This document shows, in pieces, positions 43,450 through 54,918 of a DNA stretch of 64,000 bases (within the stretch, counting starts at the first letter, position 1; each line of letters begins with the position of its first letter). The DNA lies in assembly GCF_007673095.1 (NCBI RefSeq), contig NZ_VDYZ01000012.1:62001-126000 (forward strand), read 5' to 3'. The stretch comes from Corynebacterium glyciniphilum AJ 3170 (lineage in GTDB: Bacteria > Actinomycetota > Actinomycetes > Mycobacteriales > Mycobacteriaceae). The notes below the pieces were generated by a model. The model saw nothing but the letters and a program-made list of their open reading frames with translations. It had not been told where the DNA came from and made no database searches. Made by a program: the position numbers and the translations under genes.

Positions 43450-45018
43450 TCACCCCCGGACGGCGGCGGCGAGACTCTCCAGCGCTGACTCAACATCGCC
43501 GACGTCGGTGCCGGGGTCCCCGGCGACCTGGAGGTAGAACTTCGCCTTCGGTTCCGTCCCCGACGTGCGGGCGATCACGCGGCAGGCCAGCTCAGGAACG
43601 GAAGTTCCCTCACCGGTGGTCCAGGTCAGCCGGACACCGGAGGTCGGATCCTCCCCGTCGAGCGGGCCGGTGGTCACCGGCTGCCCGGAGGCGAGCGCCG
43701 CCGGGGGCGACTGGGCCCAGTCGGCCACCAGCCGTGCGGCCGCGGAGGTGGAGTCGCAGCGCACCGGGACCTGGGTGGTGCGCACCGGGCCGAACTCCTT
43801 GTCCAGGTGGTCGAGTTCGTCCTGCAGGGAGGAGCCGCCCGCCTTGAGCTCGGCCGCCCAGGTCGCTGCGAGCAGTGCGGTCGCGAAGCCGTCCTTGTCC
43901 GCCACGATCTGGGGGAAGGGGCAGGTGCCGATCGCCTCCTCGTAGGCGTAGGTCAGCTCGCCCGGGGCGTCGTCGGCCGCGCGGGCGAGGTTCTTGAAAC
44001 CGGTCATCGTCTCCCGGAAGTCCCACCCGCGGGCCGCGGCGATCCGCCCCAGCAGGCTGGAGGACACCACGGTGGTGGCGACGACGGATGCCGGTCCGTC
44101 GCCGTGGGAGCGGAGGTCGACGGCCCGCTGGGCGAGCAGTGGGCCGGTCTCGTCGCCACGCAGCATCCGGAACCCGGAGTCCGCGTCGGCATCGGGAATG
44201 CCGATCATGCACCGGTCGGCGTCCGGGTCCAGGGCGATCAGCAGGTCAGGACGGTCATCGAGTGCGGCTGCACCGGCCTGTGACAACAGCAGGTCACAGG
44301 TTCCGGGTTCCTCGGGGTTCGGGAAACCCACGGTGGGGAACTCCGGGTCCGGCCAGCGTTGGGGGACGACCGTCTCGGGGCGGTGGAAGCCGGCCCGCCG
44401 GAACGCCTCCTCCAGGGTGCTGCCGCCCACGCCGTGCAGCGCAGTGTAGAGCACGGTGAGGTCACGCCGTGCCGCCAGCACCTGCCCGTCGCCGGAGGAC
44501 AACGGTGCGGCCACGGCGGAGACGTACCCGTCCACCGCGCCGAGATCGAGGGACACGGTGGTGGAGCGCGGGATGTCCGGCGCCTCCGGCTGCTGGTCGA
44601 TCAGTTCCTCGATCTCGCGGTCAGCCGGGCTGACCAGCTGGGATCCTCCGGCGAGGAAGAGTTTGTAGCCGTTGTCTTCCTTGGGGTTGTGGCTGGCGGT
44701 GATCTGGACACCGGCATCCAGGCCACGGTGTTTCACGGCCCAGGCGATGACCGGTGTCGGAGCCGGATGGGCGATCAGGGTCACGTCGAACCCCGCACCC
44801 GCGAATGTTTCGGCCGCCGCACGCGCCATGGCGTGGGAACCGTACCGCGAGTCGTACCCGACGGCGACGCTCACCGGCGCGTCACCGGTGTGGCGGGCCC
44901 GCAACCATGCGGCGACGCCTCCGGTCGCGCGGGTCACCGTCGACACGTTCATCCGGTCCGGCCCCGGCCCCACGGGCGCGCGCAGACCGGCGGTCCCGAA
45001 CCTCAGCTGCGCGGTCAC
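43450..45018 (-). CDS. Phosphohexomutase (phosphomannomutase/phosphoglucomutase)
   Basis: A 522-residue alpha-D-phosphohexomutase, interconverting hexose 1- and 6-phosphates for cell-wall sugars or glycogen. Catalytic Ser109 lies in TASHNP, the magnesium loop is [11 protein letters not shown], the sugar-binding loop is YEEAIGTCP, and the phosphate-binding loop is RTSGTEPK near the C-terminus. It is convergent with upp (4 bases apart) and its start overlaps the punA stop by four bases. Position matches pmmB of C. glutamicum as I recall it; mannose versus glucose specificity is not certain. Confidence 0.92.
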   Translation of the reverse strand: MTAQLRFGTAGLRAPVGPGPDRMNVSTVTRATGGVAAWLRARHTGDAPVSVAVGYDSRYGSHAMARAAAETFAGAGFDVTLIAHPAPTPVIAWAVKHRGLDAGVQITASHNPKEDNGYKLFLAGGSQLVSPADREIEELIDQQPEAPDIPRSTTVSLDLGAVDGYVSAVAAPLSSGDGQVLAARRDLTVLYTALHGVGGSTLEEAFRRAGFHRPETVVPQRWPDPEFPTVGFPNPEEPGTCDLLLSQAGAAALDDRPDLLIALDPDADRCMIGIPDADADSGFRMLRGDETGPLLAQRAVDLRSHGDGPASVVATTVVSSSLLGRIAAARGWDFRETMTGFKNLARAADDAPGELTYAYEEAIGTCPFPQIVADKDGFATALLAATWAAELKAGGSSLQDELDHLDKEFGPVRTTQVPVRCDSTSAAARLVADWAQSPPAALASGQPVTTGPLDGEDPTSGVRLTWTTGEGTSVPELACRVIARTSGTEPKAKFYLQVAGDPGTDVGDVESALESLAAAVRG

Positions 45019-45920
45019 CGGCTGACCTCCGTCCGTCCGTCGGCGTCGCCGAGTTTCTCCGTCAACGTCCTCAGCAACGAGCCCACCTCGGTGGCGGACG
45101 CCGCCCCGGCCGCCAGCACCTCCTCGTGGTTCAGCGCCTCGCCGGTGATCCCGGCGGCCAGGTTCGTCACCAGCGAGAGCCCCAGAACCTCGACACCCTC
45201 GGCCCGCGCGGCGATGGTCTCGTACACCGTGGACATGCCGACCAACCCGGCACCGAGGGTGCGCAGCATCCCGATCTCCGCCGGTGTCTCGTACTGCGGT
45301 CCCGGCATCATCGCGTACACCGCTTCCCGCATGCCCGGACGCAGCTCCTGCATCAGCGAACGCAGGCCCGGGGAGTAGGCGTCCACCAGGTTGACGAAGT
45401 CAGCGCCGACCAGGGGTGTACGTCCGGTCATGTTGAGGTGGTCGCTGATCAGCACCGGCTCACCGACCGTCATGCCGTCAGCGAGACCGCCTGCGGCATT
45501 GGTCAGGACGAGCCGCCGCACGCCGGCGGCCGCCGCGGTCCGCACCGCGTGCACCGTCCGCCACACCGGATGCCCTTCGTAACCGTGGGTCCGGCCCAGC
45601 AGGACGAGGACCCGGAGCCCGTTGATCTCCAGGCTGCGGACGGTGCCGCCGTGGCCCTCCGCGGTCGGGGGCAGGAACCCGGGCAGGTCCGACATGGGGA
45701 ACTCGATCATGCCGGCATCACCGTCACGGTCACCGGAACCTTCCGCACCGCACAGCACGTCCGCCGCAGGACGCCACCCGGAACCGAGGACGACGGCGAC
45801 GTCATGGGCGTCACGGCCGGTCCGCCGGGCGAGTTCGGCGGCGGCGTCGGCGGCGACAGCAGCGGTGCCGGAGGCGGACATGTCTGGAGGGGCCACTGAA
45901 TCAACCACTGAATCAACCAT
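45015..45920 (-). CDS. punA: Purine nucleoside phosphorylase
   Basis: A trimeric-type purine nucleoside phosphorylase of 301 residues, splitting inosine and guanosine to base and ribose 1-phosphate. Features are [62 protein letters not shown] and [10 protein letters not shown]. The first residues VDSVVDSV are an in-frame 12-base duplication (45893-45916). The ATG at 45920 has TATGCT 6 bases upstream (minus strand 45932-45927) and may be leaderless; the ATG at 45881 is an alternative. The ribose 1-phosphate it yields can be handled by the coupled phosphohexomutase. Confidence 0.92.
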   Translation of the reverse strand: MVDSVVDSVAPPDMSASGTAAVAADAAAELARRTGRDAHDVAVVLGSGWRPAADVLCGAEGSGDRDGDAGMIEFPMSDLPGFLPPTAEGHGGTVRSLEINGLRVLVLLGRTHGYEGHPVWRTVHAVRTAAAAGVRRLVLTNAAGGLADGMTVGEPVLISDHLNMTGRTPLVGADFVNLVDAYSPGLRSLMQELRPGMREAVYAMMPGPQYETPAEIGMLRTLGAGLVGMSTVYETIAARAEGVEVLGLSLVTNLAAGITGEALNHEEVLAAGAASATEVGSLLRTLTEKLGDADGRTEVSR

Positions 45921-46058
45921 GGGACCAGCATAGGACGGGATGCACCACCGGGGTTCGGGTACGCCCCGCGATAGGCGTACGGGGGTGGCGTGACTAAGAT
46001 GGCCGGGAATGGCTTTTCGGGCCCCGTCTGTTTATCTTCGCTAAGGAGCACCGCTTCA

Positions 46059-47303
46059 GTGAGCACTCTTGGTTCCGCCGACTCTGTCCCGGTGGTCGAC
46101 GCCGTCGCCGCCTGGACCGTCGACAACCACGACACGGTGATCGGCTGGCGGCGCCACCTGCACTCCCACCCGGAGCTGTCCCACCAGGAGACCGGGACCA
46201 CGCAGTTCATCGTCGAGAAACTGACGGAGGCGGGGCTCTCGCCACGTCGTCTGCCGGGGACGGGGGTCACCGTCGACATCGGGGGAGGGACGGATGCCCC
46301 GGCCATCGCCTTCCGCGCCGACATCGACGCCCTGCCCCTCACCGAGGTCACCGGCCTGGAATTCGCGTCGCGCACACCCGGCGTGATGCACGCCTGTGGC
46401 CACGACATCCACACCACCGTGGTGCTCGGCCTGGCCTGCGCACTCGCCGAGTACGACCGGGAACACGGGCTCGACCAGCAGGTGCGGTGCATCTTCCAGC
46501 CTGCCGAGGAGGTCCTCGACGGCGGGGCGACCGATGTCATCCGCGCCGGGGCGTTGGACGGTGTCAGCCACATCTTCGCCGTGCACGCGGAGCCGAAACT
46601 GCGCGCCGGGCAGATCGGGGTGCGCACCGGCGCGATCACCTCGGCGACCGACGTCGTCGAGCTCATCGTGCGTGGACCCGGTGGGCACACGAGCCGCCCA
46701 CATCTCACGGCTGACGTGATCTACGCCGTCGGGCTGTTGATCACCCAACTGCCGGGCCTGCTCTCGCGCCGGGTCGACCCGCGCACCGGCACGGTGCTGA
46801 CGTTCGGCGCCGTCAGCGGCGGGTCGGCGTTCAACGCCATTCCCCAGGAAGCCACCCTGCTGGGGACGCTGCGGACCGGGAGTCCCACAGTATGGCGTGA
46901 GCTGGACACCGTGTTCCCACGGCTCGTCGAGCAGATCCTGGCACCGACCGGCGCCACCGCGGAAATCCGCTACACCAAGGGCGTCCCGCCGGTCACCAAC
47001 GACGACGCCTGCACCGCCATCATGGCGCAGGCGGTGAAGGACGTCGACCCGCATGCCCTGCAGGAGGCGCCGCAGTCCTCAGGAGGGGAGGACTTCAGCT
47101 GGTACCTCGAGCATGTCCCCGGCGCCATGGCACGGCTGGGTGCCTGGACCGGCTCGGGTGAGAAGCCGGACCTGCACCAGCCGAATATCGTGCTCGACGA
47201 GGCCTGTCTCCCGGTGGGCATCCGGATGTTCGCCGGCGTGGTGGACCAGTTCGCCCGCTTCGGACGCCCCGCGCGCCCCGGGCGCGGTAGTTTCACCGAC
47301 TAG
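46059..47303 (+). CDS. M20 family amidohydrolase/peptidase
   Basis: A 414-residue metal-dependent hydrolase of the M20D amidohydrolase group (hippurate hydrolase/N-acyl-amino-acid deacylase type). Motifs are WRRHLHSHPELSHQE, FRADIDALPLTE, VMHACGHDIHTT with its metal-binding Cys-Gly-His, FQPAEEVLDGGA and the C-terminal SSGGEDFSWYLE. AAGGAG lies 10 bases before the GTG at 46059, which is preferred over an upstream in-frame GTG. Substrate unknown. Its TAG stop interlocks with the convergent gene's stop in the sequence CTAG. Confidence 0.88.
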   Translation: MSTLGSADSVPVVDAVAAWTVDNHDTVIGWRRHLHSHPELSHQETGTTQFIVEKLTEAGLSPRRLPGTGVTVDIGGGTDAPAIAFRADIDALPLTEVTGLEFASRTPGVMHACGHDIHTTVVLGLACALAEYDREHGLDQQVRCIFQPAEEVLDGGATDVIRAGALDGVSHIFAVHAEPKLRAGQIGVRTGAITSATDVVELIVRGPGGHTSRPHLTADVIYAVGLLITQLPGLLSRRVDPRTGTVLTFGAVSGGSAFNAIPQEATLLGTLRTGSPTVWRELDTVFPRLVEQILAPTGATAEIRYTKGVPPVTNDDACTAIMAQAVKDVDPHALQEAPQSSGGEDFSWYLEHVPGAMARLGAWTGSGEKPDLHQPNIVLDEACLPVGIRMFAGVVDQFARFGRPARPGRGSFTD

Positions 47304-47998
47304 CTGTCGCTGCCGCCCCTGCTGTCTTTCCCGTTTCTGCCGTCCTTGCCGAACCTGCCGACGGCCCCTTTCATCGCGCGTTGTGCGATGTCCATGGCCT
47401 CGCCGGTCATCTCGGAGGTGCGCAGTTTACGGCGGGCCTTCTGTTCCTCCAGCGCGAGTTGCTGGGAATGCTGCTGCTCCTCCAACGCCAGCTGGTGCTC
47501 GCGGCGTAGCCGGCGTACCCGGGCGCGCTCCAACGCCTCCGGGCTGGGGGTGTGCCAGGACTCCGGGCCGATCTTCAGCACGTAGAGCAGCACCGCCATC
47601 GCCGGGATGAGCAACAGGACCAGTGCCGCGGCAGCACTGCCCTGGAACGCGATAGCCCCGCCGACGGCGCCGAGCGTGGTCAGGCCCATGATCCCGGCCC
47701 GCGGCCGTGATCCGCGCCGGTGCTGTTCGGCGAGCTCTCCGGCGGAGTAGACGGAGACATCCGTGCCCGGTGAGACCGGCTGACCGGGCGGGCCGGGTTG
47801 GTTGGGCAGTGCCGGCAGGTCGTGGAAGAGGACGTCCAGTTCCTGCCGCGTCTGTGCCGCTGCGGCGTCCTTGCACCGCTCGTCGTACTCGGTCAGGGTG
47901 ATACGTCCGTCCGCGAAATGGACGGCGAGGACGGACAACGCGGCTTCGCGGTCGGCGTCGCCGATGCGGACGGCGGGGTCGCGGGGGTCACGGGACAT
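47300..47998 (-). CDS. DUF1707 membrane protein with coiled-coil tail
   Basis: A 232-residue protein with an N-terminal DUF1707 domain (about 5-62: RIGDADREAALSVLAVHFAD, then GRITLTEYDERC), two hydrophobic segments (about 100-140), and a charged Gln/Glu/Arg helix with HQLALEEQQHSQQLALEEQK, likely a coiled coil. It ends in a Gly/Lys/Arg/Ser tail. TACACT (minus strand, 48011-48006) lies 7 bases before the ATG at 47998, suggesting a leaderless start. The function of DUF1707 is unknown. A second DUF1707 gene lies at 27090. Confidence 0.78.
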   Translation of the reverse strand: MSRDPRDPAVRIGDADREAALSVLAVHFADGRITLTEYDERCKDAAAAQTRQELDVLFHDLPALPNQPGPPGQPVSPGTDVSVYSAGELAEQHRRGSRPRAGIMGLTTLGAVGGAIAFQGSAAAALVLLLIPAMAVLLYVLKIGPESWHTPSPEALERARVRRLRREHQLALEEQQHSQQLALEEQKARRKLRTSEMTGEAMDIAQRAMKGAVGRFGKDGRNGKDSRGGSDS

Positions 47999-48022
47999 GT
48001 GCACCAGTGTAGAGCAGGGGCC

Positions 48023-49602
<1,580 letters not shown>

Positions 49603-49603
<1 letters not shown>

Positions 49604-51381
49604 CAGACGATCTTCAGCAACGGCTGCGACTTGGTGACACCGTCCCCGGCCGCCACACCGAGTTCACACACGGTACCGGCCTTGTGGGCCTTCACCGCGT
49701 TCTCCATCTTCATCGCCTCGATGACCAGCAGCTGGTCACCCTCGGCGACTTCCACCCCGTCCTCGACCAGGACGGTGACCACGGTGCCCTGCATCGGCGC
49801 GACGGATGTGTCGCCGGAGACCTTGACCTCCCGGCGTCCCGTGCTCTTGCGTGCCCGCCGGCGGGGCCCACCGGTACCGACAAGGTCGCCAGGGACGGAG
49901 ACCTCGACACGACGGCCGTCGACCTCGACGGTGATCCGGCGGGGAGGGACGGCTTCTGTGGCTTCTGTGGCTTCCGTGGCCTCCGCAGCATCCGGGACCC
50001 CGGCAGCCAACTGGTTGTCCCACTCCTCCTCGATCCACCGCGTGTAGACGTCCAGGGACTCACCGGTGAAGGCGGGGTCGTCCAGCACCGCCCGGTGGAA
50101 GGGGATCACCGTGGGGAGCCCCTCGACGACGTACTCGTCCAGGGCGCGGCGCGCACGGCTCAGTGCCTGCTCGCGGTCATCCCCGGTGACGATGAGCTTG
50201 GCGAGCATCGAGTCGAACTGCCCGCCGATGACGGCACCCTGTTCCACCCCGGAATCCACCCGGACGCCCGGGCCCGACGGCTCCCGGTAGGTGGTCAGGG
50301 CACCCGGGGCGGGCATGAAGTTCGCTGCGGCGTCCTCACCGTTGATACGGAACTCGATGGAGTGGCCGCGCAACTCCGGGTCACTGGTCCGGGAGAGTTC
50401 ACGCCCCTCGGCGATCCGGAACTGCTCACGCACCAGGTCCCAGCCGGCGACCTCCTCAGTCACGGGGTGCTCGACCTGCAGTCGGGTGTTGACTTCCAGG
50501 AAGGAGATCAGACCGTCGGAACCGATGAGGAACTCCACGGTCCCGGCACCCTGGTAGCCGGCGGCGCGGAGAATGTCCTTGGCGGAGCTGCGCAGGCGTG
50601 CGTCCTGCTCCGCGGTGAGGAACGGCGCGGGAGCCTCCTCGACGAGCTTCTGGAAACGGCGTTGCAGCGAGCAGTCGCGGGTGGACGCCACGACATAGTT
50701 GCCGTGGGCGTCGGCCAACACCTGGCACTCCACGTGCCGGGCGCGGTCCAGGTAGCGCTCCACGAAGCACTCGCCGCGTCCGAACGCCTTCTCGGCCTCA
50801 CGCGTGGCGGAGTCGAAGAGTTCAGGGATCTCCTCGACGGTGTGGGCGACCTTCATGCCGCGACCGCCGCCGCCGAACGCGGCCTTGATGGCGACCGGTA
50901 GGCCGTGCTCACCGGCGAAGGCGATGATCTCCTCGGCGTCGGCGACCGGTTCGCTGGTGCCCGGCACCATGGGGGCGTCGACCTTCTGGGCGTAGTGGCG
51001 CGCGGTGACCTTGTCACCGAGCTCCGCGATGGAACTGGGCGACGGGCCGATCCAGGTCAGGCCCGCCTCCACGACCGCCGCAGCGAAGTCGGCGCGCTCA
51101 GAGAGGAAGCCGTAACCGGGGTGGACGGCGTCGGCACCGGAGCGTACGGCGGCGTCGACGACCTTGCCGATGTCGAGGTAGGAGTCCGCCGGAGTCGAAC
51201 CGCCGAGTGCGAACGCCTCGTCGGCCATGCGCACGAACGGTGCGTCGGCGTCCGGTTCGGCGTACACGGCGACAGAGGTGATGCCCTCATCCCGGGCAGC
51301 CCGGATCACCCGGACGGCGATCTCGCCACGGTTGGCGATCAGCACCTTCGACAACTTCCGGGTCTCTACCGGCACGTTCAC
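49603..51381 (-). CDS. accBC: Acyl-CoA carboxylase alpha subunit (biotin carboxylase and biotin carrier)
   Basis: A 592-residue subunit that carboxylates its own biotin and hands the carboxyl group to the AccD subunits, giving malonyl-CoA and related products for fatty and mycolic acids. The N-terminal biotin carboxylase begins [18 protein letters not shown] and has GGGGRGMK (ATP loop) and [14 protein letters not shown]. The C-terminal biotinyl domain carries EAMKMENA with biotin-accepting Lys558. A linker of [11 protein letters not shown] repeats lies near 485. GAGGAG precedes the GTG start. It depends on BirA, encoded at 56603. Confidence 0.95.
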
Positions 51382-51482
51382 TCCTCACAACAACGGGTCA
51401 TACACATGGGGTCACACACATGACTCACACAAGACTCTACGACGTTACTACGTCAACCAGCGTCGGTCACAGACGGAATGTT

Positions 51483-52415
51483 TCAGGCACCTGTCGCGAT
51501 CGGCATCCGGACCATGTTTCCCCACTCCACCCACGAGCCGTCGTAGGAGCGGACATCGTCCCAACCCAGCAGGTGGTGCAGGACGAACCACAGGTGGGCG
51601 GCGCGCTCCCCGGCATGGCAGTACGGCACCGTGGGACCTGAGGCGTCCAGTGCGGAGAACACCTCGTCGAGTTCCTCGCGGGTCCGGAAGCGGTGGTTCG
51701 GGTGCAGTGTCGCCCGCTGCGGGATGTTCACCGCACCGGGGATGTGCCCGCTCCGGCAGACCGGGATGTGGGTGACGGCGTCGGAGTAGCCGGAGTAGGT
51801 GGCCGGCTCATTGCCTTCCGCCGGGCTGCCGTGCTCCAGCATGCCGATACCGATGAAGTCCTCGGGGTCACGGAGGTCGATCAGCTGCAACGCATCGTGC
51901 CGGGAGCGCACCTCGTCGACGAAGATGCGGTGGGAGACGTCGTCGCGTTCCACCACGGGGTACCCGGAGGTGGGCTCCGGCGGGGCGTCGTACGAGGTCT
52001 CCCGCTCGTCCTGCATCCACGCCTCGCGTCCGCCGTCCAGCAGCCGGACGTCCGGGTGGCCGAAGAGCTCGAAGACCCAGAGGGTGTAGCTCGCCCACAG
52101 GTTCGAGTCGTCGCCGTACAGCACCACAGTGTCGTCCCGGGTGATCCCCTTGGCGTCCATGAGGCGGGCGAAGCCTTCCCCGTCGAGGAAGTCCCGGGTG
52201 ACCGGGTCGCCGAGATCCTCGTGGAGGTCGATGCGGATGGCGGTCGGGAGGTGGCCGATGTTGTAGAGGATGGGGTCGGAGTCCGACTCCACCACCTTCA
52301 ACCCGGGGCCACCCAGCTTCGCGCCGAGCCAGGAGCTCGTGACGAGCTTGCCCGGGTGGGCGTACTGCCGAAGATTCGGGCTGGGGTCCAGTTCGATTCC
52401 CACGGGTGAGGGCAC
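51483..52415 (-). CDS. Thiosulfate sulfurtransferase (rhodanese)
   Basis: A 310-residue two-domain rhodanese transferring sulfane sulfur from thiosulfate to cyanide or a thiol. The inactive N-terminal domain has YNIGHLPTAIRIDLHEDLGD and VVLYGDDSNLWASYTLWVFE. The C-terminal active domain has RSGHIPGAVNIPQ and the active loop PYCHAGERAAHLW, with the catalytic Cys followed by the usual six-residue loop. It lies upstream of accBC, 101 bases apart, as in C. glutamicum. The GTG at 52415 is the first start; a GTG four codons later is an alternative. Confidence 0.92.
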   Translation of the reverse strand: MPSPVGIELDPSPNLRQYAHPGKLVTSSWLGAKLGGPGLKVVESDSDPILYNIGHLPTAIRIDLHEDLGDPVTRDFLDGEGFARLMDAKGITRDDTVVLYGDDSNLWASYTLWVFELFGHPDVRLLDGGREAWMQDERETSYDAPPEPTSGYPVVERDDVSHRIFVDEVRSRHDALQLIDLRDPEDFIGIGMLEHGSPAEGNEPATYSGYSDAVTHIPVCRSGHIPGAVNIPQRATLHPNHRFRTREELDEVFSALDASGPTVPYCHAGERAAHLWFVLHHLLGWDDVRSYDGSWVEWGNMVRMPIATGA

Positions 52416-52533
52416 CGCCTTTCATGTCGTCACAAGAAGTCTAGCGTCCACGGCTCGGTGAATCGCGATCGTCAGGCAAACAGCTGTGAAACCGCACAGT
52501 ACAGGATGGGACGGGACCGCTGATCCACACGGT

Positions 52534-52582
52534 TTGAGTGTTCAGGTCAGAAATCCGGGTGGTACGCGACCGGAGGACTCAA
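52534..52582. repeat. Hairpin repeat element, copy A
   Basis: A 49-base imperfect palindrome (left arm TTGAGTGTTCAGGTC, right arm GACCGGAGGACTCAA, 12 of 15 paired). It matches the element at 53878-53926 at about 36 of 49 positions. The two copies flank the DUF559-like gene. Confidence 0.6.
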
Positions 52583-52603
52583 GGGGCGCCACCGACAGCT
52601 GCA

Positions 52604-53818
52604 TCACACCGCAGCTCCGCTGCCCTGGGCTCGGCTGATGGCACAGCTGACCTGTCTCAGCAGCTTCGCCCGCTTCCGGTTGAGCAGGTCACTGTCGACC
52701 CGCACCACCTCCCACCCGTCGTCCCTGAGGTCCTGGTACTGCTCGAAGTCCGTCAACCGTTGCTCGCTGGAGACGTGGTGGCGGCCGTCATAGTAGAGAC
52801 CGACACGCAGCTCCTCGCAGGCAAGGTCGAGGATCGTCGCGTGGTCACGGAGGCTGACACGGACCTGGGACGTCCAGGTGACTCCTGTCGGAAGCAGCGG
52901 AGCGACAACCAGACGCAGTATGGTTTCCTGCGGCGACTGGGCTCCGTGGTCGGAAACGGCGATGAGTGTCTCCAGTCGGTGCCGGTCGACTTTCCCGCGG
53001 CAGGCGGAGAGCACGTCGTCCTCGGTGAGTAGCGTGGCCTGCCACAACGAGTCAAGCAGCTGGACCGCCCGGACATCCTCCGGTCGGTAACCCGGGACAT
53101 CCGGGGTCCACCAGCCGTGGGACCGGTTCATCACTGTAGCCAGGCACTGGGCGGCGGACGTCGATGCCGGGACCACCGGTAGAGACCGGAACAGCGGGTC
53201 CGGGAACACCGGCTCGAGCCCCCCAGGCAGCTCGCGGAAGACCGGGAGAGTGGGGTGCTGTCCGGCGGCGACGGAATGGGACCGGTTGCGGACCTTCGAC
53301 GCCGACGACAGGAGAACCACCGGTGCGGAATCCGACCAGTGGGGAACACCGTGCAGACCCAGCGCCTGCCAGTGGCTCACGACGGCACCGGGGTGGATGA
53401 GTGAGTGGCCCCGGGCGCGGCTGATGCCGTCGAACCGGAACATGGCCGGCGTGTCGCCCCGTCCGTACGGCAGTGCCCGGTGCAGGGCGGATGCGCCGGG
53501 GACCGGGCGGGGCACCTCTGCCAGGTCTGCCGGGGTAAGCCCGGGCCTGAGCATCAGGACACTCCTGGTCAGTGTGGTGAAGTGACGGGCCAGCATCGTC
53601 CTGGTCATCCCGTGCTCGAGCAGGCTGCCCCGCGTCATCGGAGTGACGGCAGGCAGGACGCGGCGGGTGTAGAGCGGGCCGTTCCCGGCTGGGATCCGGC
53701 CGTCCCGGTCCGCGCGGTCGAGGTGGGTGTTCCAGGTGGTGTCCACCGCACCATCACAACTCACACATGGGCCGGAACTCTGCGGCGGCGACGAGGCGAT
53801 CCAGGACCCTGTGGACAA
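52604..53818 (-). CDS. DUF559/AbiEi-like protein with restriction-endonuclease-like C-terminus
   Basis: Reads 404 residues from a TTG at 53818; the start is uncertain, and the conserved part probably begins near the ATG at 53638 (MTRGSLLEHGMTRTML). The N-terminal part looks like a helical antitoxin-type domain with SHWQALGLHGVP. The C-terminal 100 residues match the Vsr/DUF559 nuclease-like fold: ATILDLACEELRVGLYYDG, then EQYQDLRDDGWEVVRVDSD. Such proteins occur alone in many actinobacteria and their role is unclear. No AbiEii-type toxin gene adjoins it. It is flanked by related hairpins at 52534 and 53878, which may mark a mobile unit. Confidence 0.65.
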   Translation of the reverse strand: MSTGSWIASSPPQSSGPCVSCDGAVDTTWNTHLDRADRDGRIPAGNGPLYTRRVLPAVTPMTRGSLLEHGMTRTMLARHFTTLTRSVLMLRPGLTPADLAEVPRPVPGASALHRALPYGRGDTPAMFRFDGISRARGHSLIHPGAVVSHWQALGLHGVPHWSDSAPVVLLSSASKVRNRSHSVAAGQHPTLPVFRELPGGLEPVFPDPLFRSLPVVPASTSAAQCLATVMNRSHGWWTPDVPGYRPEDVRAVQLLDSLWQATLLTEDDVLSACRGKVDRHRLETLIAVSDHGAQSPQETILRLVVAPLLPTGVTWTSQVRVSLRDHATILDLACEELRVGLYYDGRHHVSSEQRLTDFEQYQDLRDDGWEVVRVDSDLLNRKRAKLLRQVSCAISRAQGSGAAV

Positions 53819-53877
53819 TCCCGCCCCTGTGGGCCGAGGTCGGGAACGCTGAGGCCCCCTGAGTCCTCTGAGTCACC

Positions 53878-53926
53878 CTGAGTCCTCAGGTCAGATTCTT
53901 CGGGTGTACGTGACCTGAGGACTCAA
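53878..53926. repeat. Hairpin repeat element, copy B
   Basis: Contains perfect 14-bp arms GAGTCCTCAGGTCA (53880-53893) and TGACCTGAGGACTC (53911-53924) with a 17-base loop. It could also end the maf transcript, which stops at 53957. A related copy lies at 52534-52582. Confidence 0.65.
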
Positions 53927-53956
53927 TCGCAGGGCCGGTAGTGGGGGCGCCCGCGC

Positions 53957-54652
53957 CTACCGGTTCCAGAAGTCCGAGACGTCCAGCCCGAATCCTGCCA
54001 GTGTCCGCCGTACCAGGGGGAGGGACAGTCCGATCACGCTGGACGGGTCACCCTCGATCCGGTCGATGAACCAGCCACCGAGTGCCTCGAGAGTGAACGC
54101 GCCCGCGCACTGGAGCGGCTCACCGGTCGCTGCGTAGGCCTCGATGTCGCGGTCGGAGGCGTCGGCGAAGTGTACGACGGTGTCACTCGCCCCGGTGACG
54201 GTCTCCCCGCGGAAGGTCACCGCGTGGCCGGTGATCAGTGTCGCCGCCGCGCCGCGCTGTTGCCGCCACCGTTCGACGGTGCGTTCCACGGTCAGGGGTT
54301 TCCCCTGCAGTTCGCCGTCGAGCAGCAGCATGGAGTCCGCCGCGATGACGACGGTGCCGGAGGCCGACCCGGAGGCCGACCCGGAGGCCGACCCGGAGGC
54401 CGACCCGGAGTCCAGTCGGTCGCTGTACTGGGTGAGCACGGCCTGAGATTTCGTCTGTGCCAGGTGGCAGACGACCTCGGCCGGCGTCGGGTCGGACACC
54501 CGGGAGCGCAGCTCGGCGGTGGCCGCATCCTCGTCGACACCAGGCACGAGGATCTCCGGCTCAATCCCGGCTGAACGCAACACGGACAGTCGCGAGGGGG
54601 ACGATGACGCCAGGATCACGCGGGCAGCAGGGGAGCGGTGCGGCTCAGACAC
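53957..54652 (-). CDS. maf: Maf-type nucleoside triphosphate pyrophosphatase
   Basis: A 231-residue Maf/YhdE-family enzyme that hydrolyses non-canonical or methylated nucleoside triphosphates and affects septum formation. Motifs are ILASSSPSRLSVLRSAG, PAEVVCHLAQTKSQA, VVIAADSML and FIDRIEGDPSSVIGLSLPLV. An in-frame 12-base tandem repeat (54359-54406) inserts GSASGSASGSASGSAS just before the catalytic VVIAADS strand, unusual for the family. The GTG at 54652 overlaps the end of accE by eight bases and is preferred; the longer upstream frame is an accE shadow. Confidence 0.87.
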   Translation of the reverse strand: MSEPHRSPAARVILASSSPSRLSVLRSAGIEPEILVPGVDEDAATAELRSRVSDPTPAEVVCHLAQTKSQAVLTQYSDRLDSGSASGSASGSASGSASGTVVIAADSMLLLDGELQGKPLTVERTVERWRQQRGAAATLITGHAVTFRGETVTGASDTVVHFADASDRDIEAYAATGEPLQCAGAFTLEALGGWFIDRIEGDPSSVIGLSLPLVRRTLAGFGLDVSDFWNR

Positions 54653-54908
54653 GGAAGCCCGTCGGGTTGAAGGTGCCGGTGGCGTTCCGGCGCCCGGCCA
54701 GCTGCTCGGCGGGTGTGCCCCAGGTCCCGCGGGAGCTGGTCCGGGCACGCATCCGGTTGATTTCGCGGGGGTCGGCGCCGGCGGACGAGCTCGCAGCGTC
54801 GGCGGCCTCGGCGAGGAGGACGGCGAGTGCACGTCCGATGGCCTCGGTCTCGGCCTCGTCGGGCCGTCCCTTGAGGACGGTGAAGGGAGTGGTGTCGGGA
54901 ACAGTCAT
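54645..54908 (-). CDS. accE: Acyl-CoA carboxylase epsilon subunit
   Basis: An 87-residue AccE, a small subunit that stabilises and activates actinobacterial acyl-CoA carboxylases. The body FTVLKGRPDEAETEAIGRAL is typical, with an Ala/Ser-rich middle and the C-terminal WGTPAEQLAGRRNATGTFNP. It starts 10 bases after the AccD stop on the same strand and overlaps the maf start. It should join AccD and the AccBC protein encoded at 49603. Confidence 0.88.
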   Translation of the reverse strand: MTVPDTTPFTVLKGRPDEAETEAIGRALAVLLAEAADAASSSAGADPREINRMRARTSSRGTWGTPAEQLAGRRNATGTFNPTGFRV

Positions 54909-54918
54909 GGAGACTCCT

